Notes: a model not told the origin generated them from the letters alone. DNA of 64,000 nt from Ypsolopha sequella (GCA_934047225.1 OW203992.1:19767501-19831500), one strand, 5' to 3'; positions 47,051 through 59,448 are shown, counted from the first letter of the stretch. Numbers and translations: made by a program.

Positions 47051-47393
47051 TTGGATATGAAAAAACTGCAGTTTAGAAGGAACCTTATCCTGGCTAATTA
47101 CCTATATATTTTTGCATTACTTCGAGGCAAACTATTTAACCCCGGTGTCTTAGAATGCGTGGGACTATTTGTGCCCGATAAGTACTGTGGAAAAGCATCG
47201 TCGGCCTCCTCTTCCAGCGGTACCGGTGGGGCGAACCAACCTGCAGGGTTATGCAGCATTGTCCCGAGCTCTGCAAATGCTCATCGAAATGGCACAGGAG
47301 ATAGATCTGTTTTCTTGCCCCCTGAGTGAATTCACTAAGGTTCTGTCCTTGTCTTTTCGAAAAAGAAAGAAAAAGACAGGACGCTTAAAATAA
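47051..47393 (+). pseudogene. Unidentified coding-like fragment, probably retroelement-derived
   Basis: Two overlapping frames cover a GC-richer segment. One reads VGLFVPDKYCGKASSASSSS, the other YAALSRALQMLIEMAQEIDL followed by FSCPLSEFTKVLS. The second looks more protein-like, but I cannot name a family. The sequence ends in an AATAAA-rich region (47440-47475). A decayed retroelement is the likeliest explanation. Confidence 0.3.
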
Positions 47394-47771
47394 GGTTAAT
47401 TCTGTCAAATAAGTTAAGTTGTGTTACGCCGAATAGAAATAAAATGTGCTTTGTAAATAAAATTCATGCTTGCATAAAATTAAAATACATAAAATTCTTT
47501 TATTTCAGGTCAATAAAAGGTCAATAAATATAGGTATATTTTATTTCATGTCAGGTCATTAAGTTATTGTTTATATTTTAAAGTGTTTTTCTATGTAATT
47601 TTTATGTTTCTTTTTAATGTGTATAGTTTTGCTTTGTTTTTGTTTACGCTATCAATTTGAGTGCAAACTTGTAAAAATATATGCAAGAAGGAAAAAATAA
47701 ATAAAAAATAAATAAATAAATGCTTATCTCAAAACCAGAACTGAAAAAACTACCACTTGAAGAAAGAGATA

Positions 47772-49059
47772 ACACTCGGTTCAATAAGTACCGATACTAA
47801 ATACTAAAACAAATCTTTTTTGATAAAATTATTTTTTATTCATCAACGTAGTCTCCTTCAACTGCGATACAGCGCCTCCAGCGCTTTTTTAACTTTTCCA
47901 TTTGATATGTGAAGAACGATTTATCTTTGGCTTCAAAATAAGCCTCCGTTGCTGCGATTACTTCACCATTTGAGTAAATTTTTTTAACCTGGAACATTTG
48001 TTTTAGGTCTGAAAACAGCCATTAATGGCTGGGGACCAAATCTGGAGAATTAGGTGGATAGGGTAGTAATTGGTAGCCCAATTCCTTTAGTTTGGCCATC
48101 GTTATCATGGACTTGTGATACGGCGCATTGTCCTGGTGAAAGATCACTTTTTTTTCTTTACTTGAGGCCGTTTTTCTGCTATTTCGTACTTTAATCGATC
48201 TAATAATCCCATGTAATATTCACTATTTATATTTTTCCCCTTATCAAGGTAGTTGATGAAGAGTATTCCATGCGCATCCCAGAATATAGAGGCCATTATC
48301 TTGCTGGCAGATTTTTGTGTCTTGGGCCGCCTCGTGTGGCTTTCACCGGCTGCTCTCCACTCTGCTGACTGCCGATTGGATTCCGGAGTGAAATGGTGAA
48401 TCCATGTTTTGTCCATTGTCACATACCGGCGTAAAAAATCCTTTTTATTTCTTTTAACAGTGCCAAACAGCGCTCTGAATCATTGATACGTTGTTGCTTT
48501 TGAGCAATTGTTAGCAAACGCGGCACCCATTTGGAAAAAAGCTTTTTCATGACCAAATTTTTGTGTAAAATACTGAAAACACTACCAGTTGAAATCTTCA
48601 CTATCTCAGCTATCGCGCGTACTTTCAGCTTCCGATCTTCTTTCACGATTTTCAGGACTTGGTTGATATTTGGTTGAGTCACTGCTTCATTTGGACGACC
48701 AGAGCATTCAGCATCATTTGTGTCCATATGACAGCGTTTGAAATCGGCATGCCACCGACAAATGGTTGGTTTAGACGGAGCAGATTCCGAATAACCGTTT
48801 ATAGGCCACTGTTGTGCTAAAACGGTGTTTTCCCATTAAAAAACAATGTTTTGTCAACGCATGAAACTCGTTTTTGTCCAATGTTTTCGAAATTACAAAA
48901 GTATCGTCACTTAAATGTCTGTAACTCAATATTTTATTGTTCGATTTTCAAAAAATTTTGACACGTCTCATTTGATGGCCAGTACTTTCTAAAAATCAAA
49001 AGAGTTTTTAATATATGCGCCATCTCAAAGTTAGTCTCGGGACTTATTTTACGATCTAG
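47772..49059 (-). mobile_element. Mariner element, defective, with TA target duplication
   Basis: 1,288 bp between TA dinucleotides (47770-47771 and 49060-49061). The ends share AATAAGTnCCGAnACTAA in inverted orientation. The interior encodes a broken mariner transposase on the minus strand. It lies in intron 2 of the T-box gene. Confidence 0.88.
48001..48800 (-). pseudogene. Mariner transposase (D,D34D), inactivated
   Basis: In order on the minus strand: CRWHADFKRC and DAECSGRPNEAV, then a helix-turn-helix region (KVRAIAEIVKISTGSVFSIL), KWVPRLLT, first catalytic Asp in MDKTWIHHFTPESNRQSAEW, then FWDAHGILFINYLDKGKNIN. A frameshift lies near 48420. An A-run one base short near 48150 introduces a stop before HQDNAP (second Asp). 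The third Asp site is changed (PSH plus a stop instead of PSD). It cannot encode an active enzyme. Confidence 0.9.
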
Positions 49060-49061
49060 TA

Positions 49062-50378
49062 TGTCCTTAAATTATCTTGATAAACGGTAACAGCGAGCGG
49101 CATGGAGCGCTAGTACTTACCTACTCGGGGGCCCCGCCCCACCCCGCCTGAGTCAATCTCGTCATGTCACGTCACTAGATGTTTTTTGTGGCCCCCAAAA
49201 AATTTTTATTTCATCGTCGTTATTGTAAATATAACCTACCCTGTGACGGAAGTTGCTGACCAAATCAACATCCTATATTATGGTATATCGAAGTTATACT
49301 ATCCCTAAAATAATAGATCGCAGTACCAATCGATCGAGATAATCGCGAATCATAACTTTAAAATTAAAGAAATGTTTTTTACAATTCAGCTTAATTCTTG
49401 ATTTTTTTTTTATTCGGAGAATATTTTAGATAATTGTTGTCATATTATGGTATACATAATTTGATCATAATTTTTAAAGAATTTTCAGATATGACGTCAC
49501 TTGGGGCATTTTAGGCATTATACTGATTGTGACGCGTGATTGCTTATAAAAAAGTGGTTTGCCTCGGTCTGTCTACTCATCTGTCATTCAACTGTTAAAT
49601 CAGTCGGAAGAAAATTATTATAAATTTGTCTTGATAGCAAATGTCACACAGACTTTTCTCAAATAACGTCACTGGAAGGCAAATGGAATTTGTAGCTTTT
49701 TCGTAAACTATTCATCATCATGAGGTTTTTAGTCCACAAGTTCTAAAATACGACTTATTAAACCATAATATCGAAGTGGTTTTCGAATTAACAAACCTTA
49801 AGGTTAAACGTCAGTTGCTTAGTGCAAAGTGCATAACGTAACTTTGTTTTTCTTGTTTAGAAATTTAACATTGAAAGGTATTTTGGTCAGTGCCATTTGA
49901 CGCCAATAGTTCAGTATTAGTGAGGTTTATAAAGCAAGAGTTTAAAATTGTATACACAATGATTAAAATAATTTAATCTAAACGAATTGAATAAGAATAG
50001 GGATATCAACTTCCATTCTGTATACATGTAGTGTGTTGAGATTGGTCAGTAGGAAAAAAATCTAAAGTATAGGGGATATATCCAGAGACATATATATATT
50101 TTTTTTTCAATGTGAACATGTTCGATTCCCGGCTAGGATAAGTCATGTTTCAAAATATTTGAATGCTGTTTTTATTTACTCCAAAATCGATGACGAGAGT
50201 CCTTTGAGCAATTCTTTTAGGTTTTCCCCATACTGACCCATGTCAACGCGATTCTCTGTATGGCATCATCACACTTTTTAGATTTAAGTAGGTATCTTAC
50301 ACTTTTTTGTTTTCCACTTAATTAACTGAACTTTCGTATCATTACTTTCTCTTTTACTTTTCTAGTGATAATAATTTC
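49062..50378. other. Intron 2 sequence, no gene
   Basis: A short GC-rich stretch (49110-49160) is present; otherwise AT-rich with nothing recognised. Confidence 0.5.
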
Positions 50379-50515
50379 TTCACCACCCAAAGATTGGCTG
50401 GGAGAAATCGCTTCAAGTGATAAGTCCGCCTTTGTACATAACCATATTTTCAAAACTCTGTTTTTCTTTTAATATGTCTTATGTCTCATTCATTCATTCA
50501 CCAAACAAGGAGGTC
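50379..50515 (+). repeat. CR1-like LINE 3' end with CATTC tail
   Basis: CACCACCCAAAGATTGGCTG, AAATCGCTTCAAGTGATAAG, then CATTCATTCATTCACC. Same family as 33597-33760. The next repeat follows directly and is also followed by an ATTC run and ACCAAGCAAGGAGGTCATGA. Confidence 0.7.
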
Positions 50516-50845
50516 ATGATCTTGGTAAGTTTCTTGCCCTTCTTCTTAGTAATCGATTGGGCGATGTTAAGCATATATTTATTATTTGGACTGCGAATAT
50601 TTATAATATTATTGATTCCTTAATCTTGTATTTTTATTTTATTCATGTGCATTTTTTTAATAAATTGAAGTAAACCCACCCTTTATTATTTTCCTGTGTA
50701 TTTTCCCATATTATTATTTATTACATAAAACTATTATTTAATTACTTATATTACATTAAAACCGACCTGTAATAAGTGTATGTTATACCTACATTACATA
50801 AATATATTTCTTTTCATTTCATTTCATTCATTCATTCACCAAGCA
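50516..50845 (+). repeat. LINE-like 3' UTR repeat, copy 2
   Basis: Same order of blocks as 7695-8035. Its end, an ATTC run, lies only about 30 bp from the donor of T-box exon 2. CCAAACAAGGAGGTCATGAT before it and CCAAGCAAGGAGGTCATGAG after it may be a target duplication of about 20 bp. Confidence 0.7.
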
Positions 50846-50873
50846 AGGAGGTCATGAGTTACATTATAGTTAC

Positions 50874-51035
50874 CTGATGAGAGAGCAGGTGAAGCGGCGG
50901 CGCGGTCGCTGGCGTCGCCCTCGCCATCAGAACATTGCTCCACATCCACTTCTACATCCTCTTCTAAAGCCGGCGACCGGCAACTGGACGCGGGCGAGCT
51001 GAGAGACGCGGGAGAGCTCTGCCGGGACAATGACC
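50874..51035 (-). CDS. mid: midline/H15 (Tbx20 subfamily), exon 2 (linker before the T-box)
   Basis: A 162-nt exon bounded by an AG acceptor (51036-51037) and a GTAACT donor beginning at 50873. It starts with GG, completing a codon from exon 1, and ends with a single G (phase 1) that joins exon 3. It encodes about 53 residues rich in Ser and Pro (SLSRQSSPASLSSPASSC), followed by an acidic stretch (EEDVEVDVEQCSDGEGD) and an Ala/Ser-rich end. This is low-complexity sequence, as expected for the variable region between the eh1 motif and the T-box. No domain is recognisable, so the assignment depends on strand, phase continuity, GC content and position between two recognisable exons. Confidence 0.8.
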
Positions 51036-51088
51036 CTGCGATCGGAACAGGGAAGCCACAGAGTAAATAATGTGAATCAAAGTTACTT

Positions 51089-51710
51089 TTTAGGGTTCCT
51101 TAGTACCTAAAGGGTACAAAAGGAACCATCATGGTGCGACTCCGTTGTCAGTTCGTCCGTCCGTATGTCACAGTCTCATAACTTTGAACCGTTAAAGATA
51201 AAGACTTGAAATTTGGCGCCAGAATAGCATTAATTCGCCTGCATAATATGGTGTAAAAAAAATGTTCAAAACATAACCCATGCAAAAGAGAGAAAACGAT
51301 TGTCTTAGAAATACAATCTGGGTAGTAAAAAGTAGATTGTAAAAATATAAAGTTGTGCATTAATTACTTGTACAGATGTAGAGTAATTTTTGAAAAACTC
51401 GAAAAATTGCATGTCAAAAGTAGATATTTTACAAAAACACAATATGGGTATCAAATTGTAGGTATTAAAGACCTTCATATATTTCGGGAAATCCTCGGAT
51501 AACTACAAAAAAATTCATGCCCCCCCCCCCCCCCTTACCTCCAAAACTGGTGAACCCAAAAATATGAAAAAAATCATAGTTACATGTATTTACGTAAAGA
51601 TTACAGGAAAAATATAGCGGTTGAGAAACACACGAAAAAAAAATTAATTTTTTTATCCACGATATGGATCCCTAGGTACGCGAGTCCAACTCGCACTTGA
51701 CCGGTTTTTA
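51089..51710 (-). repeat. GGGTTCCGTA-type interspersed repeat, reverse copy
   Basis: Opens TTAGGGTTCCTTAGTACC and closes CCAACTCGCACTTGACCGGT, the mirror of 29647-30363. It starts only 53 bp from the acceptor of T-box exon 2. A homopolymer C run (about 51521-51534) lies inside. Confidence 0.8.
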
Positions 51711-52487
51711 TTTTTTCAACACTGCACCCATTATAAAAATATAATAGCTATATTTACTTGCACCAATTTCGATAAATCTTCAAAAAAAAATTGTTTATGT
51801 TATTTTAATTTATTAAAAAAATTGCGGTTAAAACATTTACGAAAACAAACCAAAATTATTTTTGAAAAATTCTTAAGAAGTTTATCCGCGATACCTACCT
51901 TTTTAAATTATATGGAAGAATCACTTTCCTTTTTTTTTGTTATAATAATGAGTTATGGGCAAAAATTTAAGGGCCCGTTATCCCTGACATTGACCACCTC
52001 ATTTTGCACCAAGTAGAACTGAACTCTATGATCTTTTATTACAGTTTAAAATACCGCGCTCTAAGCCATGACTGTTACGACAATCGAAACATAGCGCGCT
52101 CTTAAAAAACACATTTTTCGTTTAAAAAACGTTTTTACGGTGAAATTTTCAGAAAACTGTCCACAAAAGTACTTACTAAATTACATTTTCCTTAATTTCC
52201 TGTAATTTTCCTAAGATTTGACGAAACCAAAAAAAACATGAAAAGTCGACCAATTTTCTATTTTTTTTCGATCAAGCAAAGTATAACTAACATATCGCAT
52301 TTTGAACCGCCAAAAAATCTGCAAAATTAATGTATATAAGGTATTATTTTTTTTTCAGACACAAAGTATCACAATTTCATGGTTTAAAATGAATCAGAAT
52401 AGAAACAAAATTGGGATAAGCCATTACCATTTTCCTGACTGACGAAATACGAAACCCTAGGCGCGTGAGCCTAACTTGACCGGTGTT
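51711..52487 (-). repeat. Older, partial copy of the same repeat family
   Basis: Only the end is clear: AAACCCTAGGCGCGTGAGCC then AACTTGACCGG. The interior resembles the preceding copy (e.g. TTTTTGAAAA... and TTTATCCRCGATA) but is heavily diverged. Confidence 0.45.
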
Positions 52488-52801
52488 TTTTTTTTCATTT
52501 TATTCACATTATAGAGTAGTTGTATTTTTAAAAATGTTTCATTGGGACTTTTGGAAATATACATATACTTATATATTTTTTTGCAGATATGCTAAATTCT
52601 AAAGTGCTTACGTGACGTCTTATAAGAATGAAGAGTAACCTACCAAGGAGTGGAATAAACCAAAATACCTATATATGCATTTGCAGAATGACAGTTCGAG
52701 TACTCTACCCAAATAACTTACTCGTATACAACAATGTGCACTAAACAAACAACATTCACAATTCAAATAACTTATAATGTTATAAAAATCAAAAGACGAT
52801 C

Positions 52802-53140
52802 TTCCATCCATCCATCAGCCTAGTTCGTCCACTGCTGTACTGTAAGCCTTTCCAGGACTTTGCCACTCCCGGCGGTCATCATGGAAGAATTGCCCATACT
52901 CACACTCGCTGGGCACTCTTTGCAGGCGGGTTGGTGAGAGCGATGCCGGAACCCTCGCACCAAGGCCCGGCTATTAGAGATGGATATACCGCCATCCATC
53001 GGTCCCAGGCATGATGGGCCTCCTGGTTTTTTGCCTGTGAGCTGTCCTCTTACTCTCCTCCGAATTACTGCAAGGGGGTCTCCAAGTAAGATGGTGGTAC
53101 CTCCACAGTTGAGCCCGGCATCAGCTCTACCACATGTTAA
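52802..53140. repeat. Interspersed repeat GTCCACTGCTG, copy 3
   Basis: CATCCATCAGCCTAGTTCGT to CCCGGCATCAGCTCTACCAC, same family as 8449-8830 and 32506-32868, with an internal deletion relative to them. The frames on both strands in it are chance. Confidence 0.8.
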
Positions 53141-53622
53141 TAATATTCTTGTTTTTTTTTTATTAACCCATAAAATCGACAATTAAATTTAAACAATAGT
53201 AGAGACGCATACAGGTACAGTTGTACACGCTGCCGTTTATACGTGACAACGCGTATTTTCTCCGTTTTATCTACAAAATTGTATACTTTCTATCCGCTAA
53301 TGCTGTATGCGCGTATCACAAAATTTTATCTAGTTGCCAGAATTTTTACTATCTACGAACTACAATTTAGAACCAAAAAGCCCGGTTCAAAGATTATACC
53401 TTTTATAAAGTTTGAGCACCATTAAAACCTTTTTTAATCATAATTATTTTAACTTACGCTTGACCAATACTGCGTTTAATGCAAAGCGTTGATGAGATCT
53501 AGGATAAAGGACCCTCGCCCAGAAAGTGGGATAGTAATAAAGTTATAGAGTAGGTAGTCAGAGAGCCAAAGCGTTTATCAGTCTGTCCAGGGATCTACGA
53601 AATAACGATCTACTTTCTAGAG

Positions 53623-54019
53623 CAGTGGCGTATTTTAAGATTTGGCGCCCTGGGCCTGTAGGGTTTGTCGCCCCATAAATTAACAAAAAAAAGCAAATAA
53701 TATTATAAATTATAAAATAAAATCCAGCAGTGTGGGCTGTGATGATACCTAATGAATGAATAAACAAAACATTATACGTTACAAAGAAATAAACACCATT
53801 CATTCAATATTTTCCGATGAACATTTTTTTTTATGATAGTATAAACTCAAAAAATTATATCAAATTAAACCTTGGATGAATAAACCAGATAGGTACCTAA
53901 CGATTGATAACGAAAGGCGCCTAAAGCTGAGCGCGAGGTGCAGCTTCAGCCCCCCCTCGCAGTCTGCCGATGCCGCCCCGGGCCGTGACCCTTTTGGCCC
54001 TAGGGTTAATATGCCACTG
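53623..54019. mobile_element. hAT-like non-autonomous element, 397 bp
   Basis: Ends CAGTGGCGTATTTTAAG and, inverted, CAGTGGCATATTAACCC. The flanking octamers are TTCTAGAG and TTTTAGAG (7 of 8 identical), fitting an hAT 8-bp duplication with one later mutation. No coding capacity. Confidence 0.8.
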
Positions 54020-54295
54020 TTTTAGAGCAACTTTTACAGTTTTTTATAACTCATTTTTGTTTTCTCTGTGATGTTAAGTTAAAGTAAAGTCAGTCACACG
54101 GGTTAAGCAAAAAAAAAACATGCGTATACATACATACTACAAAAGTTAAACCACATTCGTGATCTTACTAAATAACTACTCAAAATGCCGAAAAAAAATT
54201 GCTACTCCACATAAATTAGTAGCAAGTATTTAAATTTTATAAAATTTGGACCAAATTCAATGTCAGGCAAGTTTGTTAATTTTTTCTTATATGTA

Positions 54296-54610
54296 AACTA
54301 GTTGTTGCTCGCGGCTTCGTCCGCGTGGAAGAAGATAATGCGGCCACAGTGAGAATCCAGCAATAAAAAGTATCCCGCAATATAAAGTTAAAAGTTATTG
54401 GCAGTATCTACAAATGATATTTTTAAGTTACCGCATTTTGTATTGCTGTGGATTTTTGTAAATATGTCCAACTGCTGAGGATCTTACAGTGGTAACCGCA
54501 TCAAAATCCGTTTAGTAGTTTTGCGTGATGCATGAAATACCGACAAAAACTCCGTTTTTTTTTACGTCGTCAATTCACAGGCAGACCCAGCTCTTTTCTT
54601 TTACAGTTTT
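54296..54610 (+). repeat. Interspersed repeat CTCGCGGCTTCGTCCGCGTG
   Basis: Starts AACTAGTTGTTGCTCGCGGC and contains AAATCCGTTTAGTAGTTTTG near its end, the order of a very abundant lepidopteran repeat. Related to 56508-56880. Confidence 0.65.
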
Positions 54611-55108
54611 TAATAGAATTAAATATATTTAGCTTTACAATTTTCAGTTATCATCAGTTATCATAACATCAATGTTAAATGTATATTTTTTCGTACAAAT
54701 GGAAAGGATATCTTGGTTATTGTCATAATGCGTAAGGGAAGCAAATCACGTCACAAGCAAATAAAATATGTTAATAAAAAATATATATATATTTAGGCTG
54801 CAAAAAATCGAACATGGTTTAAATTAAGATTCATATTCATTTATTATTCAATAATATACATATAACGTCACTAAAAATATTCCACACGTACAATAAAATT
54901 TAAATAATACACAGATAGCAATTAAATCAAGAGATCACATTTACAATACAAAAATACAATACAATACACATTTACAAAAAATACACATAATTTACATTGA
55001 TTAACAAATTATACTGTATATTATTATTAAATTCAATGTCAAGATATCATTACATCTTTCAATTAGATGGTCGTTTACAGAGTAATAAGCCTTATTTTTT
55101 AAAAATGT

Positions 55109-55258
55109 TTAGAATCTATTTATAAATGAAGAGTAGGTCTTACATTCTTTGATGTCTTCAGGGACCTTACTCCTTACCCCCATAACATGTACTGATCTGG
55201 CATATTTGTCCAGTCGGTGCCTAGGTAAACGCAGATCACTAAATGTTCCATATTTTAC
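55109..55258 (-). pseudogene. LINE polymerase C-terminal fragment
   Basis: A minus-strand frame ending at TAA (55111-55109) encodes KYGTFSDLRLPRHRLDKYAR, then SVHVMGVRSKVPEDIKECKT and a short tail. The pattern LRLPxxRLxxYxxS...Y..LP(E)DI occurs at the C-terminus of insect non-LTR polymerases. Upstream the frame is lost, so only the tail survives. Confidence 0.6.
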
Positions 55259-55523
55259 GGAAATAATTTAAATCGAAACTATGATAGAAATAAATTTCTA
55301 TGTTTGAACACTTGGCGATTTATCCATCGCAAGGAGATATAAATGAATTCAAATCGAGTTAATTTTTTGGTGAACGTGGGTAATTTGTTTTTTTAAATTT
55401 ATAACTAACAACAAATGAAAATTTGTGGATTCAGGTTACCTAGAGAAGACCCAATACAAAATTTTGATCATACAGCAATACCGTGAGAAAAATTGTTCAG
55501 GGTATCCAGTACAGTTTATTTAT

Positions 55524-56174
55524 TTTTAGGGTTTCGTAAACAACAAGGAACCCTTATAGTTTCGCTATGTCCGTCCATCCATCGATTCGTCCGTCTGTCT
55601 GTCCGTGGCTTAGCTCAGAGACTCCTAGTACCTACTAGAAATTCGGCATGGGTATACAAGTATTAATCACGCCGACAAAGAGGCAAAATAAAATCTCAAA
55701 AAAAAAAATTGTGCTACCTCTTCTACACGTATAGTGGGGATGAATTTTTTTTTCATCAGCCGCGGTGTTGGATGTCGTTGGATGTCTTTTAAAAATGTTT
55801 TGGATGTGTTAAAACCATTTTTCGATTCAGGGATCCGTTTGCGAAACATAAAGCTTTAATTAAAGTGGTAATTTTTATTAGAGTCAAGTGGAAATACTTA
55901 ATGTGAAAAAATTTGTAGCAGTCGTATATATAACGAAGTTAAAAAGAAAACTATCCCAGCTAGGTAGGCTTTATAAAGATAAAGATAATTTTATTTGCGT
56001 CAAATATAGTAAACGAATTATAGCCGACCAAATTAAAATTAAAATTTGGTACAAATTCCATTGAAAACTACTTAGACGAAATTGTTACTTGTTTATGGGT
56101 GTTCCAAGTCCGCATATTGTATCTGGCGGAACCCTACACTTCGCGTGGCCCGACACGCACTTAGCTGGTTTTTG
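55524..56174 (-). repeat. GGGTTCCGTA-type interspersed repeat, reverse copy
   Basis: Opens TTTTTAGGGTTTCGTAAACA with a GTCTGTCTGTCC block and closes CCCGACACGCACTTAGCTGG. It matches 29647-30363 in reverse along its length. Confidence 0.8.
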
Positions 56175-56507
56175 AAATATGTGTTGTAAGCGATATCGCA
56201 TCTCATCGCTTAACAGTTATTTTTGTTTTTATTTTTTATTTTGATTGCTTTGCTTACATATGGTTTATTTTGCTTTCCTTGATGCAGTCTACTAATTATT
56301 AGATAATAATAATAATAATAATAATACATCGTTACGACACGAATCACCGAGGGGGTGTCAGAGGTACACCCGCGTTTCACCGACGAATATTATTATGATA
56401 TCTATGAGTCTATGACTACGTATAATCAAATTATCTACTTTATTCTTTTGATAGTGGGTAACAGGTAATAATAAGGTAAACGCAAAATATGTTCAGTTTA
56501 TTTATTA

Positions 56508-56880
56508 CTAGCCCTTTGCCCGCGGCTCCGCCCGCGTTTATTCGGTTTATCCGTTTTAGGTTTGGGCGTTATAGAGGTAAATTATTGTTTAAAAAAACAC
56601 TTGTACCCACATATACTGTATATGTGGATAAGTACAAGTGTTTTTTTTAATAATGTTTTATAAATTTCACCAAGTGCCAACAACCACTAGCATTTACTAT
56701 GTAGAAAAGTAAATTCTAAAAATCTTTAAAAGACGATTACTTGTTTCCCAACGTCCGGTTTTAATGAAATGATTATTCTGCTCCAAATTATGTTCTGTTC
56801 AACTGTGAAAAATACATTAAAATCCGTTCAGTAGTTTCGAAGATGTTTGCGAACAAACAAACAGACAGACAGAAAAGTAT
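56508..56880 (+). repeat. Interspersed repeat GCCCGCGGCTCCGCCCGCG with internal hairpin
   Basis: Starts ACTAGCCCTTTGCCCGCGGC and contains AAATCCGTTCAGTAGTTTCG and GAACAAACAAACAGACAGAC near its end. A strong hairpin (56590-56655: AAAAAACACTTGTA paired with its inverse) is embedded. Confidence 0.7.
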
Positions 56881-57189
56881 TATGAAAATCGCTGATTTGT
56901 GTTTTAGTACTTTTCTCTAGTCACCCCCTCCCAATTTTTGTTACTTTCCTTCAATGTATATACACACGGTTTTACTGTTTTTGTATATGTTTATACGTAG
57001 ATATAGATATAGAAGATATGTATACACGTATTTATTAATTATGTACTCATATATATGTAGGTACTCTATTCCTAACCTTACCACTTTTATACATAATATA
57101 TTTACGTGTCTATGTGTTGGCATTTTCATAATTTTCAAGACCAACATCGATCAAATTTCCAGAAATAAAAAGCGTTGAACATATTTACA

Positions 57190-57310
57190 TTGTCGGACAG
57201 GCGCCCGCGTCGGTCGGTCGTCGGTTCCACACAATTAATCCGAATAACGAAGTCGAGGGCTGCGCCTGCGCCGGAATTGCACCAATTAGAGTCACCAGCC
57301 TCGTAACCTT
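57190..57310. promoter_or_regulatory. GC-rich non-repetitive block in T-box intron 1 (candidate enhancer)
   Basis: GGCGCCCGCGTCGGTCGGTC with CACACAATTAATCCGAATAA next to it; TAATCC is a K50 homeodomain-type site. It has no partner elsewhere in the window. Regulatory function is inference. Confidence 0.2.
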
Positions 57311-59448
57311 TTCAGGGTTCCGTATACAATACTAAGAAAACGAATTCTTACCAGGACATTTTTGTGATCATCCATGTTACAGACACTTTTCTCAAATTGT
57401 GGTAATGTTAGCTTACTTAGACTGGAAGCTCTCCGTTGATGTCCATGTGTTAACGCTGCTGTTAATTTCAAATATCTTAAATTATTAGTTCTTGAAATGC
57501 AAACTAGATGGCAATCGTCGTTGTTACATCGCTATATTGTTTTCTTTATTTCATTTTTGTATGTGTTAAATGACAATTGAATCAATAAACATTCTAAGAT
57601 CTTGGGCTGTTGTTTCATTGCAAACCAGGTCCCTAGCTCTGCTTGTGGTACTTTCTGGTACTATTGTGCACTATGTAATTGACAATAGCAACTAGTGACA
57701 ATCTGATAATAAATGGTTCTAGTACTAGTAATTAACTCTTTTTAGGAAAAATTTGTTTGGCATTGCAAAGTCAACTGAGTTCTATTTTTTAAGGCATCGA
57801 CATAGTGTCGAGTTATATTTTTTGATGTAAGGGATAAACCTCAAATCTGACTAATGAATAGCCCGATTAAGAACATTCATTAAAAATCGGTACCATATGG
57901 ACCTAAATCTCCTTCTCATAAATCCATTTTATTTCTCATTTTGTGATCTCGACTATGCAGCAAAATACCAAAATCATAAATCTATTAGATTTAGAAATTC
58001 TGAAATATTTTTATATTATCTTCTTTAAATTGTTAACAACAATCGATAACAAACTTTAGAAATTTTGTTTCGAGAAAGAAGATTTTTCCGATTGGTTTCA
58101 TAATCAGTAGGAATGCATGCATTAATTACGATTTTGAAAGAGTTTTGTCGATAGCACTATTTGTTTAAACGCGGCTGACTATTAAAACATTCAGGCCGAA
58201 TGCCACCTCTCGAAAAACATATATCTAAGCATTGTTACTCTATAACCTAGGGTTTTTTGAGCTCTCAATCAGCGTGTCTCGAAAAGTAATCTCTCTCCAT
58301 TCGAGTTGTTTTAGATAAAGATCTTAAAGACATAGATCTTGAACCTAGCTTAAATTAAACTATCGGAAATAGATTTCCTTTTGAATTGAATTTGCTTATA
58401 TTTTAAGAAACAATTATTAAGAAAATTATCGTTAAAATCGTCCCTCTCTTCTATTTCCGTAAGAATGTATCCGTATAAAAACCAGTATAAAAACTTGCAC
58501 GGCTGGCTCCAATAGCTCTATCAATGTTGTTATTTTTTAGGAAAATGATTATATATGTTCGTTTAGTTCCTTTACAGCTAAACTGTAGGATTGCGTTTTC
58601 TACAAAAGCGTAGCAAAGTTTTTTTTTTAAACTACCGAATTTTAATGAAACCAAATGTTTGACTCATCAAACTTAATAAAAAACATACGAGCATAAATAA
58701 AAAAATATGGGCTTGTCCAATTTGCCCATACATAACTTACAATGCTTTTTTAAGGTTAGTATGGAAAGGAGTTACATTTTTAATGAACCGTAATGTACGA
58801 TATTTCATTATGTACAAAATAAGTATTCTTGTGATACTGGTAATAAACACAAAATATCTGTTTTCTGTGTACCGTTAAAAAACGAAAGCCCAAATTTAGT
58901 TTATCTGACTACCAACTTATTCGCAAGGTATTTTAACTTGATCCTGATTTCAGGGAAAAAGCTTACAACACTATATGATATACTAATTTTGAAAATATGT
59001 GGTAGGTACCTACAATCATCTGCAGGTCATGACACCAGGGAATACTAAATGCCATTGAGTAGCTTGATAGTAGTGCAACCGTTTTGGATAAGTAATAGGT
59101 AACAGTTTCTGCGTTTTTAACCGAACTCTAACTGCATTGACAAAAATCACATATACTTGATAGAAAAAAGGTATAATTAACCGAGGTATTTGATATTGTA
59201 ACTGAAATAATATACAATTTTTTTCGTAGCTAGGTTTGAAATTATTTTGGAAAATATTGTTGAATCAAAACTAAACAAAATAGAGTAAACAGACCAATTA
59301 TTGCCCCTGATTGCTCCGCACTGAAAAAATAATACTTTCACTGTTCTAAAAATGTCGTTAACCTTTTTCACACATCTCTTATGACGGATATTTTTTTTTC
59401 TAACAATTTTCATGCATTCTATAATGTTAGGCCTATCTGTTGTCGTAC
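57311..59448. other. Intron 1 sequence next to exon 1
   Basis: AT-rich, without recognisable repeats or frames. A short GGGTTCCGTATACAA relic is at 57315. The donor of exon 1 is at the high-coordinate edge. Confidence 0.5.

Noticed and set aside
52820..53186. 120-codon minus frame and 68-codon plus frame
   Set aside because: Both lie in an interspersed repeat that recurs at 8449 and 32506 and are chance frames of it.
57311..57335. AGGGTTCCGTATACAA as another copy of the GGGTTCCGTA repeat
   Set aside because: Only about 15 bases match; too short to call a copy.
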